From positions 1-40,596 of the forward strand of contig JAGVYZ010000020.1 of assembly GCA_018303025.1 (NCBI GenBank): 40,596 bases of DNA, written 5' to 3'. The stretch is from Candidatus Woesearchaeota archaeon. GTDB lineage: Archaea > Nanobdellota > Nanobdellia > SCGC-AAA011-G17 > GW2011-AR20. The notes below the pieces were generated by a model that worked only from the letters and a program-made list of their open reading frames with translations, did not search any database and was not told where the DNA came from. Of this stretch, positions 15,617-25,637 are shown piece after piece; positions within the stretch are counted from its first letter, which is position 1; every line of letters begins with the position of its first letter. Position numbers and translations under genes: made by a program.

Positions 15617-15653
15617 TAACAATATTTAAATAATCTATATTTATGGAAAACCT

Positions 15654-17375
15654 ATGGTTGACATAGAGATTTTAAGACACTCAGCAGCACATGTATTGGC
15701 AATGGCTGTTAAAGAATTGTATCCTGGTGCTAAATTAGGAATAGGGCCTGCTACTGAAGAAGGATTCTATTATGATTTTGATAATTTAGAAATAAAAGAA
15801 GAAGAATTAGTTCAAATTGAGAAAAAATGTATTGAAATTATTAGAAAGAATTTAAAATTTGAGAAAAGTGAATTAGATAAGAAAAAAGCTAAAGAAATTT
15901 TGAAAAATGAACCTTACAAATTAGAGTTATTACAGGATATTGAGAAGCCTTCTTTCTATAAAACAGGTGATTTTATTGATTTATGCTCTGGTCCTCATGT
16001 TGAGAATACAAAAGAGATTAAGGCATTTAAATTATTAAGATTAGCTGGTGCTTATTGGAAAGGCGATTCTAAAAATAAGATGTTAACAAGAATTTATGGA
16101 ACTGCTTTTGGTTCTGAAAAAGAATTAAAAGAATTTTTGAGATTAAGGGAAGAAGCTGAAAAAAGAAATCACGTAAAAATAGGAAAGGAAATGGGAATTT
16201 TTATGATTTCTGATTTAGTTGGAAAAGGATTGCCTATTTGGCTGCCAAGGGGTAATGCAATTAAAGAAGAAGTTGAGAAACTAGCGAAAGAAAAAGAAAA
16301 AGAAGATGGTTATGTCAGAGTTAGCACTCCTTTATTGGGCAAAAAAGAATTATACTTGAAATCAGGGCATTTGCCTTATTATGAAGAAAGCATGTATCCT
16401 GCTATGGTCATGGATGATGGAACTTATTATTTGAAAGCAATGAATTGTCCTCACCATCATTTAATATTCAAGCATGAATTAAGAAGCTATAGAGAGATGC
16501 CATTAAGGATAGCTGAGTATGGGATATGCCATAGAAATGAATTATCAGGAACATTAACTGGATTAATCAGGGTTAGGGCTATGAACATGAATGATGCTCA
16601 TATTTATTGCACTAAAGAACAGATTGAAGAAGAATTTGAAAATGTAATTAAATTAATACAAGATTACTATAAAATATTTAATTTACAAAATTATTGGTTT
16701 AGATTGTCTAAATGGGATCCTAATCATAAGGACAAATACATTGACCAGCCTAAAAACTGGGAATATACAGAGAATATATTAAGAAATGTTTTGAAAAGAT
16801 TAAAAGTTAAATTTGTTGAAGCTGAAAATGAGGCTGCTTTTTATGGACCTAAAGTTGATATCCAGTTTAAGTCTGTAACTGGAAGAGAAGAATCAATGAG
16901 CACCATTCAATTAGATTTCTTAGCTAAAGAAAGATTTGAATTAAGCTATCAGGATAAGGATGGAAAAGAAAACAAAGAAGTATTTGTTATTCATAGAGCT
17001 CCTTTGTCCACTCATGAAAGATTCATGGCATTCTTAATTGAGCATTTTGCAGGAAAATTTCCATTATGGTTAAGTCCTGTACAAGTAAAGGTTGTTAATA
17101 TTACTGAAAGAAATTTGGATTATTCTAAGAAAATCTTTGAAAGATTAAAGAAAGAAGATATTAGAGTAGAACTAGATGAAAGAAGTGAAAGTTTAAGTAA
17201 AAAAGTAAGAGATGCTCAAATTGAAAAAGTTAATTTTGTAATTACAATAGGTGATAAAGAAGAAGAGAAAAAAACCTTAGCAATAAGAGACAGAGAGGGT
17301 AAAACTGAGTTTAATGTAAACTTAGAAGACTTTATTAAAAAAATAAAGGAACAGATAAATGCTAGAACAATATAA
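15654..17375 (+). CDS. thrS: Threonyl-tRNA synthetase, bacterial-type, apparently lacking TGS
   Basis: SAAHVLAMAVKELYPGAKLGIGPATEEGFYYDF; GDFIDLCSGPHV; YLKAMNCPHHHLIFKHELRSYREMPLRIAEYG; PLSTHERFMAFLIEHFAGKFPLWLSPVQ. Confidence 0.95.
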   Translation: MVDIEILRHSAAHVLAMAVKELYPGAKLGIGPATEEGFYYDFDNLEIKEEELVQIEKKCIEIIRKNLKFEKSELDKKKAKEILKNEPYKLELLQDIEKPSFYKTGDFIDLCSGPHVENTKEIKAFKLLRLAGAYWKGDSKNKMLTRIYGTAFGSEKELKEFLRLREEAEKRNHVKIGKEMGIFMISDLVGKGLPIWLPRGNAIKEEVEKLAKEKEKEDGYVRVSTPLLGKKELYLKSGHLPYYEESMYPAMVMDDGTYYLKAMNCPHHHLIFKHELRSYREMPLRIAEYGICHRNELSGTLTGLIRVRAMNMNDAHIYCTKEQIEEEFENVIKLIQDYYKIFNLQNYWFRLSKWDPNHKDKYIDQPKNWEYTENILRNVLKRLKVKFVEAENEAAFYGPKVDIQFKSVTGREESMSTIQLDFLAKERFELSYQDKDGKENKEVFVIHRAPLSTHERFMAFLIEHFAGKFPLWLSPVQVKVVNITERNLDYSKKIFERLKKEDIRVELDERSESLSKKVRDAQIEKVNFVITIGDKEEEKKTLAIRDREGKTEFNVNLEDFIKKIKEQINARTI

Positions 17376-17835
17376 ACGACTTTTAGATTCTAAAGAGTTT
17401 AAAGATTGGAGAAAGAAAAATTATGATTCTTATTTATGCAGCTGCTTTAATGCAAAAGATGGAATAAATGATGCTTTTTGGAATTTTGATTTTTACAATA
17501 AGAATGACAGGATAACTACATTTGGTGTTGCTGAAGAGATAATTGTTAATGAAAATCAGGAAATATTCAAGCATGATAAAGACAAGGTAGATAAGATTAG
17601 CTTAGATGATGTTAAAGTAGATTTAGATCATGCTTTAGAGATAATTGAAAGACCTGAAGGTGAGAGTTTTGTAAAAACTATTTCTATATTGCAATTTAAA
17701 GATATTTTACTTTGGAACATTACTATGATTAGTGCTTCTTTTAATATTTTAAATGTGAAAATTGATGCTGTTTCTGGAGAAGAGACTTATAGAAATTTAG
17801 GCAGTGTTATGGATTTTAGAAAGATTGTGAAGTAG
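17359..17835 (+). CDS. Hypothetical protein overlapping thrS 3' end
   Basis: 158 aa, coding-like; overlap of 17 nt. Confidence 0.6.
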   Translation: MLEQYKRLLDSKEFKDWRKKNYDSYLCSCFNAKDGINDAFWNFDFYNKNDRITTFGVAEEIIVNENQEIFKHDKDKVDKISLDDVKVDLDHALEIIERPEGESFVKTISILQFKDILLWNITMISASFNILNVKIDAVSGEETYRNLGSVMDFRKIVK

Positions 17836-17869
17836 TAAGGTTTAAATTATTTTCTTTTTATTATTATTT

Positions 17870-19339
17870 ATGAGTACAACGACAATTGAAGCAAAACCTT
17901 TAACTGATAAATGGGATGGTGTTGAGGATCCTTTAAGATTTTATCAAAAAGTTTATGGTTCTGCAACACCTTGGACAGAAATAGACAATCTTGATTTAGA
18001 TCCTGATTTAATTAAAACATTAAAAGATAGAAGACTTCTTAGTTATTTGCTAAGAGAAAGAAAAGCTAAAGAAAAAGAACCTGAAAGGAAATTTGTTGAT
18101 GTTACATCTAGTTATATTAGGGGAAGAGTAGCTACTGAAGCTGAAAAAAAACAAGTAATTGAAACAAAATCAAGAAAACCAATTAAAAGAGATGGATTTA
18201 CTCAAGAAGAATTAAATTCATTGCCTTGGTATTTTGATTTATTATCTGAAGAAGGATTTCCTAGAATTGCTAGAAGTTATTTGAAATCAATAGGGGTGTT
18301 AATAGAACAAAACTATGATAATGCTTTAGCTAGAGATCCTGTTGGCAAAGCTTTAAGACAAATTGATGGGGAAATTGATTTAGAAAAAAAAGTAAGAACC
18401 AAAAGAATTGTTACAAGACATACTAGATTTGTAAACCCTAAACCAATAACACCTTTAGCTGTTTATTTGAAAAAATATAATGGACTTACATTTGATAAAG
18501 TAGAAGAAAAAGATCCTACTCTTGCTGTTGAATTAAAAAAATGGGGATATGTTGGACTATACATCCCTTCATCTAAAAAAGTTGTGAAAGATTCAAATCT
18601 TATTTATGACCCTGAAACAAAAAAATTTGTTAGAAAAGGACCTGAATTAGTAGATGTTACTGGGCATTTTATTATTATAGATAGAAATTCTCCTAAAAAT
18701 ATAAGAATAACCCATAGTTATGAAGGAACTGATTTAGATACTTTTTCAGAAAGTTTTAGAAGCAAAATTGCAAAAATACCTGCTTTTTATAAAAGCATAA
18801 GTGCTTTTCATCAATATATAGATGATATATTTCCATGCACTCAAGATGGATTAAAAGATGATTATCCACGTATGTATGAAGCACTTAAAAAAACAGGATG
18901 TTTGGGATTAGTACCTTCTTCTTTATTTGAAGTTTCTAGAATGTTTAGACTTCTTGAACAATTAGATTTAGTAACTCATAAAACAAAAAGAAGATTAGAT
19001 AACTTATTTACTTTAGAAGATTCTGTTGATGAACCTGAAGATACTGTTGAAGATAAACATGAAGAAACTATAGTTCCTAAAATCGATTATGAACCTGCTC
19101 CTGAACCCATTGTAGAAATCGAAAAATCTAAATCTCCAAAAAGGACTTATACTCATAATCCTTATAGAAATTGTGATGAACAAATGTTAAGAATGATTCT
19201 TGGAAATGTTTATCATAATAGGTCAATTGGACAAATACAAAGAGATGACCAACAGTTATATGCTGTTTTGATTAATCCTAACAATAGAGAAATAAAAAAT
19301 GAAGTTCCAAGATTAAGAGAATCTAAAAAACTAACCTAA
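17870..19339 (+). CDS. Hypothetical protein
   Basis: 489 aa ORF; no recognised family. Confidence 0.7.
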   Translation: MSTTTIEAKPLTDKWDGVEDPLRFYQKVYGSATPWTEIDNLDLDPDLIKTLKDRRLLSYLLRERKAKEKEPERKFVDVTSSYIRGRVATEAEKKQVIETKSRKPIKRDGFTQEELNSLPWYFDLLSEEGFPRIARSYLKSIGVLIEQNYDNALARDPVGKALRQIDGEIDLEKKVRTKRIVTRHTRFVNPKPITPLAVYLKKYNGLTFDKVEEKDPTLAVELKKWGYVGLYIPSSKKVVKDSNLIYDPETKKFVRKGPELVDVTGHFIIIDRNSPKNIRITHSYEGTDLDTFSESFRSKIAKIPAFYKSISAFHQYIDDIFPCTQDGLKDDYPRMYEALKKTGCLGLVPSSLFEVSRMFRLLEQLDLVTHKTKRRLDNLFTLEDSVDEPEDTVEDKHEETIVPKIDYEPAPEPIVEIEKSKSPKRTYTHNPYRNCDEQMLRMILGNVYHNRSIGQIQRDDQQLYAVLINPNNREIKNEVPRLRESKKLT

Positions 19340-20030
19340 TTATATAAAAAACCTCGTCATCTGTGTCAAATGTTTCATAATTTTTGAAATTATATTTTAA
19401 GATTCTTTTGAACCAGCGCCTTCCTTTCTTTTTTATTATTTGATTATTTGATAGAACTTTCTTTGCAAAACTTACTACTATAAAATCTGCTTTTATTTTG
19501 TTTAAGATTTCTAGAGAAATATTCTTTTTTATTGCTTCTAGTGATTCCAAAACTTTTAATAGAAAACAAACATGGACTTTTGGAAGTTTTTCATAATTAT
19601 CATTGATTAGGTCAAATAATTCTGCTTTGCTCTTTAAATTGTTTTTTTTGAAATATTCACTTATTTTTTTTATGTTTTCACTGCTTATATCATAAGCGTA
19701 ATAGTTGTTTAATTTTAAATCTAAAGGTGTTAAACCACAACCTAAGTCTAATATTGATTTTGGAGAACCTGTTATTTCAAATATTTTTTCATAGACTTCT
19801 TTTTTTCTTGGTTCATAATATTCTTTAAATGAGCCATATGATTTTCTTAGTTTTTTTCTTATTTCCTTGAACATTACTTTATAGTTTTTTGTTTTTTCAA
19901 AGTTTTTTACATCTGAATTTATGTTATTTTCTTTTAGATAAGATTCTACTAAAGATAGAACTAAGGAGTCTTTAATATCTTTAAGCTCTTTTTTCTTTTT
20001 TATATTTGAACAGATTTCTAATAAGTTCAT
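19323..20030 (-). CDS. FmrO/ArmA-Rmt-like 16S rRNA methyltransferase homolog
   Basis: SPKSILDLGCGLTPLDLKL, AYDISSENIKKI, VCFLLKVLESLEAIKK, FIVVSFAKKVLSNN...RRWFKRIL follow the FmrO-family pattern. Confidence 0.6.
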   Translation of the reverse strand: MNLLEICSNIKKKKELKDIKDSLVLSLVESYLKENNINSDVKNFEKTKNYKVMFKEIRKKLRKSYGSFKEYYEPRKKEVYEKIFEITGSPKSILDLGCGLTPLDLKLNNYYAYDISSENIKKISEYFKKNNLKSKAELFDLINDNYEKLPKVHVCFLLKVLESLEAIKKNISLEILNKIKADFIVVSFAKKVLSNNQIIKKKGRRWFKRILKYNFKNYETFDTDDEVFYIIRLVF

Positions 20031-20451
20031 AGATTAATCCTCCTATTGCAAAAGATATTGGAATTTGATAAAATAAAAATATGTAAAATGGAAGTAGGAA
20101 GTAGAGAAATGTTAATATTGTTTTTTTATAACTTTCTTCTTTTAGTGAATAATCATATAAAGAATAAATGAAAACTAGGAAAATATTGATTAGACTTGAA
20201 AAAGTCAAGATGGATAAGAAAAAATAAGAGTTTTTTACTATGTCTGCAAAGATAAAACCTGCTAAAATCCAGAGTAATGAATGGTTTGCTTTTAAATTTA
20301 TTAAAATCAATGAAAGCAAAAGGATTAATTTGCCTAAAAAGATGTATTTTTCCCCCTGCTTTATTTCTTTGTTTATTATTTTCTTAAAATATGTTCCTAT
20401 TAATATGCCCAGAGAAGATAGTATGGATAACAACATAAACCTTAATTTCAT
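19981..20451 (-). CDS. Multi-pass membrane protein
   Basis: Strongly hydrophobic 156 aa ORF overlapping the methyltransferase start. Confidence 0.6.
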   Translation of the reverse strand: MKLRFMLLSILSSLGILIGTYFKKIINKEIKQGEKYIFLGKLILLLSLILINLKANHSLLWILAGFIFADIVKNSYFFLSILTFSSLINIFLVFIYSLYDYSLKEESYKKTILTFLYFLLPFYIFLFYQIPISFAIGGLIYELIRNLFKYKKEKRA

Positions 20452-20638
20452 CTTGAGTTTAAAAAATTATTCAAAAATTATTTCTTAGGTTTCTTTTTAC
20501 CATCCTAAAAGACAAAAGTCTTTGGGACCCCGAAAACTTAAAGTTTTCTTCGGAAAGAAAGAAGCATTAAATCCTGAAAGAAAGAAAAACTATTTCTTAA
20601 TGTGAATATTGGAATATAAGAATGTTTAAAAGCACTTT

Positions 20639-20914
20639 TTGGATAGTAAATGCATGGCTGACATGAAGTATTTCGAAGAAAATGGAAAAATGTTCAAGAT
20701 TGACTCTGATGGAGAAAAATATAGGATATCATTCTCAGAAGAATTGCAGTTAAAGAACTTAAAATCAAGCCAGGAAAACAAGAAATGGGCTATATATAAT
20801 TTCTATGTCAAGATGGGAATTTTAGCTGTTATGCTAATGTTATTCTTAATGCTGGTGTTTGTACTTTATGAATTAGACAGAATTGATTTCTTTACTGGAA
20901 TATTATACAGATAA
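20639..20914 (+). CDS. Small single-TM membrane protein
   Basis: MGILAVMLMLFLMLVFVLYEL segment. Confidence 0.6.
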   Translation: MDSKCMADMKYFEENGKMFKIDSDGEKYRISFSEELQLKNLKSSQENKKWAIYNFYVKMGILAVMLMLFLMLVFVLYELDRIDFFTGILYR

Positions 20915-20955
20915 AATTATAAACAAACTTTTTTATTGTTAATTAGGAGATTAAA

Positions 20956-21522
20956 ATGGATTTACCTCATGGAGATGATAGGACAAAGAAGTTTGTATCT
21001 TGCGTTGGATTAATAACAAGCAATGGGCCTTATGGAGATAATATCATGGCCTGCGAGTGGATTCACCAGGTTTCTTATAGTCCTGGGATTATGATGATTT
21101 CAGTAAAAACATCCAGAGCTAGTTATGAAAATATCAAACAATCTAAAGAATTTGGTATTAGCATTGCTTCTACTGAGCAAAATACTCTTTCTAGCTTATC
21201 TGGTGGAAGTTCTGCTAAGGTAATTGATAAAATTAATGCATTAAAAGAATTAGGATATAAATTTTACAAAGCCAAGAAAATTAATGTTTTAATGGTTGAA
21301 GATTCTGCATTAAATATTGAATGCAAATTAATGAAAGAAGTTGTTCTTGGAGATTATGTTTTATTTCTTGGAGAGATTATTGAGACTAAATTAGGCGAAA
21401 AAGAACCTTTAGCTTATCATGGTGGAAAATACTGGAAATTAGAAAATACAATTCCTAAACCAGAACCTGAAAAACTAGCTAACTTAAGCAAGGTTTTAGA
21501 GAAGTATAGAAAGAAAAAGTAG
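20956..21522 (+). CDS. Flavin reductase-like / flavoredoxin-type protein
   Basis: CVGLITSNGPYGDNIMACEWIHQVSYSPGIMMISVKTSRASYENIKQSKEFGISIAS. Confidence 0.8.
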   Translation: MDLPHGDDRTKKFVSCVGLITSNGPYGDNIMACEWIHQVSYSPGIMMISVKTSRASYENIKQSKEFGISIASTEQNTLSSLSGGSSAKVIDKINALKELGYKFYKAKKINVLMVEDSALNIECKLMKEVVLGDYVLFLGEIIETKLGEKEPLAYHGGKYWKLENTIPKPEPEKLANLSKVLEKYRKKK

Positions 21523-21560
21523 CAATGAAATTACAATATCTTTAAAAGATTTTTTCTATC

Positions 21561-22739
21561 TTGTTTTTATTGGAGGAGATAGAGATGAAAAATTATTTTA
21601 TGACTTCAGAGAGTGTTACAGAAGGGCATCCTGATAAAATTTGCGATCAAATAAGTGATGCTATTCTAGACAATTTAATTGTGCAGGATCCTTATTCGAG
21701 GGTTGCTGTTGAAACTATGGTTACAACAGGAAGTGTTCATGTTGCAGGCGAGGTAACAACAAGAGGATTTGCGGATGTTCAACAGATTGCAAGAAGAGTT
21801 TTAAAAGAAATTGGATATACTAATCCTGAATTTGGAATGGACTGTGAGGATGCTGGTGTGTGGGTTTCTATTCATGGACAAAGTGTTGATATTGCACAAG
21901 GTGTAAATTCTGATAAAAATAAAGAGCAAGGTGCAGGTGACCAGGGAATGATGTATGGATTTGCATGCAATGAAACAGAAGAATTAATGCCAATGCCTAT
22001 TATTTTTGCTCACAAATTAACTAAGAGATTAGCTGAGGTTAGAAAAAGTGGAATTATACCTTCATTGGGTCCTGATGGAAAATCCCAAGTTACTATTGAG
22101 TATAAGGATAATAAACCCTATAGAATTGAAGCTGTTGTTATTGCTCAACAACATAAAGAAGATATTGAAGAAGATGAATTAAGGCAGAGCATTTTTGAGA
22201 ATGTAATAAAACCTGTTTGCGGAAAAATGCTGGATAATAATACCAAAGTTCATATTAATGCAACAGGAAGATTTGTTATTGGCGGACCAGAAGGAGATAC
22301 AGGTGTAACTGGAAGAAAAATAATTGTAGACACTTATGGCGGTGTAGGAAGACATGGTGGTGGAGCTTTTTCTGGAAAAGATCCTAGCAAAGTTGATAGA
22401 AGCGGAGCATATATGGCAAGATATGTTGCTAAAAATATAGTTGCTGCTGGCTTAGCTGACAAATGTGAAGTGCAAATAAGTTATGCTATTGGAGTTGCTA
22501 AACCAACATCTGTCCATGTTGATTGCTTTGGAACAAATAAAATTCCTGAAGAAAGAATTATGGAATTAATTTTAGAGAATTTTGACATGAGACCAAGAGC
22601 AATTATTGAACACTTAAATCTTAGAAGACCAATTTACAGGAAAACAGCTGCTTATGGACATTTTGGAAGAAAAGACGAGGATTTTACCTGGGAAAAAACA
22701 GACAAGGCTGAGATTTTAAGAGAAGAAGCAAAAGTTTAA
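21561..22739 (+). CDS. metK: S-adenosylmethionine synthetase, bacterial type (start likely internal [11 protein letters not shown])
   Basis: [71 protein letters not shown]. Confidence 0.96.
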   Translation: MFLLEEIEMKNYFMTSESVTEGHPDKICDQISDAILDNLIVQDPYSRVAVETMVTTGSVHVAGEVTTRGFADVQQIARRVLKEIGYTNPEFGMDCEDAGVWVSIHGQSVDIAQGVNSDKNKEQGAGDQGMMYGFACNETEELMPMPIIFAHKLTKRLAEVRKSGIIPSLGPDGKSQVTIEYKDNKPYRIEAVVIAQQHKEDIEEDELRQSIFENVIKPVCGKMLDNNTKVHINATGRFVIGGPEGDTGVTGRKIIVDTYGGVGRHGGGAFSGKDPSKVDRSGAYMARYVAKNIVAAGLADKCEVQISYAIGVAKPTSVHVDCFGTNKIPEERIMELILENFDMRPRAIIEHLNLRRPIYRKTAAYGHFGRKDEDFTWEKTDKAEILREEAKV

Positions 22740-22764
22740 ATTAAACTTTTATTTTTTCTTTTAT

Positions 22765-23721
22765 ATGAAAAGAAAATACATTTTACTTTTTGCTTTGATT
22801 TTAATTATTGCTGCTTTCTTTTTTAATCTTGATAAAGAGGATATTACTGGAAGCACTGTAATTGATATTCCTAGTGAGAATGAAAGCATTTCTGTTTATT
22901 TTTGTCCATCTGAAAATTGTTTTCTACCTTTTTTAGATGCTGTTAAAAATTCTGAAAAAGTAGATTGTGCTTTTTTTGACATTAATGATATTGAATTAAT
23001 TGATGTTTTAAAAGAGAAAAATGCTCGTTTATTTGTTGATAATTATGAAGATGTTGTTAATTTATCTTTTGTAAGAGTTGATAATAAAGATGCTTACATG
23101 CATAATAAGTTTTGTATATTAGATGATAAAATTATAACTGGAAGCTTAAATCCCACTATTACTGACATTAACAAGAATAATAACAATTATTTAATTATTA
23201 AGTCTAAATATTTACTAGAAAATTATGCAAATGAATTCAATGAAATCTGGAATTATGAAAATATTTCCAAAAATGTAAATTATCCTGCTGTTTATTTAAA
23301 TGGAAATAAAATAGAGAATTATTTTTGCCCCGAAGACAATTGCGAGGATAGAATATATGATATTTTGGAAAATGCTAGTGAAAGCATTTATTTCATAACT
23401 TATTCTTTTACTTCAGACAGATTAGGAGAGTTAATCTTGAGTAAAAATATAACTAAACAAGGTGTGTTTGACAATAGCCAGGCTGGAAGCAGGTATTCTG
23501 AATATTGGAAACTGCAAAATTATTCTATAAGAGACAATAACAAGGGATTAATGCATCACAAGGTGTTTATTATTGACAAGAAAATTGTTGTGACTGGAAG
23601 CTATAATCCTACTATGAACGGAAATGAGAACAATGACGAGAATATATTAATTATTCATGATGAGAAAATAGCTTCTTTATACTTAAATGAGTTTTGGAAG
23701 ATTTATAATTATCAAAGCTAA
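22765..23721 (+). CDS. Phospholipase D-superfamily (double HKD) protein with N-terminal membrane anchor
   Basis: HNKFCILDDKIITGSLNPT and HHKVFIIDKKIVVTGSYNPT; N-terminal hydrophobic segment. Confidence 0.88.
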   Translation: MKRKYILLFALILIIAAFFFNLDKEDITGSTVIDIPSENESISVYFCPSENCFLPFLDAVKNSEKVDCAFFDINDIELIDVLKEKNARLFVDNYEDVVNLSFVRVDNKDAYMHNKFCILDDKIITGSLNPTITDINKNNNNYLIIKSKYLLENYANEFNEIWNYENISKNVNYPAVYLNGNKIENYFCPEDNCEDRIYDILENASESIYFITYSFTSDRLGELILSKNITKQGVFDNSQAGSRYSEYWKLQNYSIRDNNKGLMHHKVFIIDKKIVVTGSYNPTMNGNENNDENILIIHDEKIASLYLNEFWKIYNYQS

Positions 23722-23759
23722 AAGACAAGCTTTAAAAATTTTTTTATAAATCAATATTT

Positions 23760-24476
23760 ATGGCAACTGTCTTAGAATTAGCTATAAGGGAAGGTTCTGG
23801 AATAGAAATATTAGGAGAACCACAAGAAAGACTGGCATTAATGTCTGGAGATTTACAGACTATTCCTGCTTCTAAAGGATTTTCACTAAAACATTATAGG
23901 CTAAGTCCTGTATTTAGAAATAATCTAGGTATGCTGGGTTATATGAGCTTGGGCATAATGAGATATGGATTAGATGCTTATTTGAAAAAATGGGGGCATG
24001 ATGAAACATATTTTGATGGTGTAGATGTTTTAAAAGTTCTTACTGAAAATCCTGATGCTTTTATGGAATGGAGTCTTTTGGCTGGAGTAATTGATATTCC
24101 TGAAACAATTATTGAAAGCTTAAAATGTGAAAAAGAAAGGGCTATGGGTTCCAGAAAAAGAAGGGTTGGAACTGATAGAGATTTTATAAATGCTTTTGGA
24201 TTAAGTCAATTTACAGATGAACTTAATATTCCTGGTTTTAATTCTGATGAATTTGGTTTAAATGGCGTTTATAGAACAGCTTATCATCCTGATTCACATA
24301 ATCCTAATTTATTTGATATGGATGTTTTAAAAGGAGAAATAAAGCATGATACAGAAGTTTTGGTTGGTTATTTAGCAAAAATGCAGGACTGGGTAAGATA
24401 TGCACAAAGTGAGGATTGGAGGAAAAAACCAATTCAATATTCAGAAGTTAGCCTTGCATTAGGTCCAAGAGTTTAA
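23760..24476 (+). CDS. Hypothetical protein
   Basis: 238 aa ORF. Confidence 0.65.
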   Translation: MATVLELAIREGSGIEILGEPQERLALMSGDLQTIPASKGFSLKHYRLSPVFRNNLGMLGYMSLGIMRYGLDAYLKKWGHDETYFDGVDVLKVLTENPDAFMEWSLLAGVIDIPETIIESLKCEKERAMGSRKRRVGTDRDFINAFGLSQFTDELNIPGFNSDEFGLNGVYRTAYHPDSHNPNLFDMDVLKGEIKHDTEVLVGYLAKMQDWVRYAQSEDWRKKPIQYSEVSLALGPRV

Positions 24477-24546
24477 ATCTACAATTTTAGATTATACAAT
24501 AATTAAATATAGAAATGCTTTTAGATGGTATTTTTTAATCTTAAGA

Positions 24547-25131
24547 ATGATTTTACTTCGACCAACTAATACTGAAATTGTTTATCAAAGACTAAGAAGT
24601 TCTAGAAGAGAAACAGAATATGATTGTGATATAGAAGAATTAATGCCTGGGGATATTGAAGGTATAACTTGTGATACTCCTACGATACCTTTACCTGCAC
24701 CTTTGGAAAAATGTTATGTTCTATTAGAATCTGATGGATTTGCATATTCTGGCGAAATAGGAATTTCAGCCGGAGATAAAACTTGCATTGATGAATTAAG
24801 AGGTTTTAATCGTGTTAATTTAATAAAATATTTTGAAGATCTTAGGAGTTCTACTCCTGTAGATTTAGGTGATAAAATTATTGCAATGGACAGTGGAGTT
24901 TATTTTTATGATGTTAATCCAAATCAAGCTTCTTTTATGTTATGTTATGATATTGAAGATAATGTTGCTTTATTGACTTTTGGGAAGAGCGGAACAAGGA
25001 GAAGAGAGCTTTCTACTCCTGGTGATTTTAAAAAATCTTTAGATGACTTTTGCAGAACAGTTAATTTAGTAATAAATTGTTTTTATGCTAATCCCTATGA
25101 GCATAAACTAGAATTGCCTGTTTATTTTTAA
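24547..25131 (+). CDS. Hypothetical protein
   Basis: 194 aa ORF. Confidence 0.65.
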   Translation: MILLRPTNTEIVYQRLRSSRRETEYDCDIEELMPGDIEGITCDTPTIPLPAPLEKCYVLLESDGFAYSGEIGISAGDKTCIDELRGFNRVNLIKYFEDLRSSTPVDLGDKIIAMDSGVYFYDVNPNQASFMLCYDIEDNVALLTFGKSGTRRRELSTPGDFKKSLDDFCRTVNLVINCFYANPYEHKLELPVYF

Positions 25132-25601
25132 TTAAAATCTATTCTTAATTGGTGATTTGGTTCTTCTACTATTGGATATTTAGGTTCAACTTTGGCAAAT
25201 AAGTCTCTATTCAATCTTTTTCTGTAAACATTTTCTACTTCTGCCCTATGTTCTGCTGGTATAATTACTCTTGGATAAAATTCTGATTCTGCTGTATGTG
25301 CTTCAACTACTAAACCTGACATAGTGTCAGACACTCTTAATCTTACATAATTTGTCAATGATTTTTTAAAATAATCAGACAATCTTCCGTTTAATGTTCT
25401 ATCTGGTCTACTATAAACTCTTCCTGAATTGTGCCTAAATCCTCTTTCACATTCATTTTTTTCTGCAAGTTTCCAAGCATCCCAGAAAAAAGTTTTTGCA
25501 TGAGAATATTCATCTCTTTTAAGAGTTAATACACCTACATGACCTGGTGTAATTTGGTTTACTGGTTTTTGTTTAGGGGCTAAATTTCTCATAAAATCCA
25601 T
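25128..25601 (-). CDS. Hypothetical protein
   Basis: 157 aa ORF; convergent with the previous gene. Confidence 0.6.
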   Translation of the reverse strand: MDFMRNLAPKQKPVNQITPGHVGVLTLKRDEYSHAKTFFWDAWKLAEKNECERGFRHNSGRVYSRPDRTLNGRLSDYFKKSLTNYVRLRVSDTMSGLVVEAHTAESEFYPRVIIPAEHRAEVENVYRKRLNRDLFAKVEPKYPIVEEPNHQLRIDFN

Positions 25602-25637
25602 AGGTTTTTTTTCCTTATAAATCTTTTGTTTTTGTTA

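Noticed and set aside
20240-20488. + ORFs 20240..20488, 25900..26256, 26503..26739, 33355..33549
   Set aside because: Antisense to membrane protein, tgt and vapB genes; no recognisable protein features.
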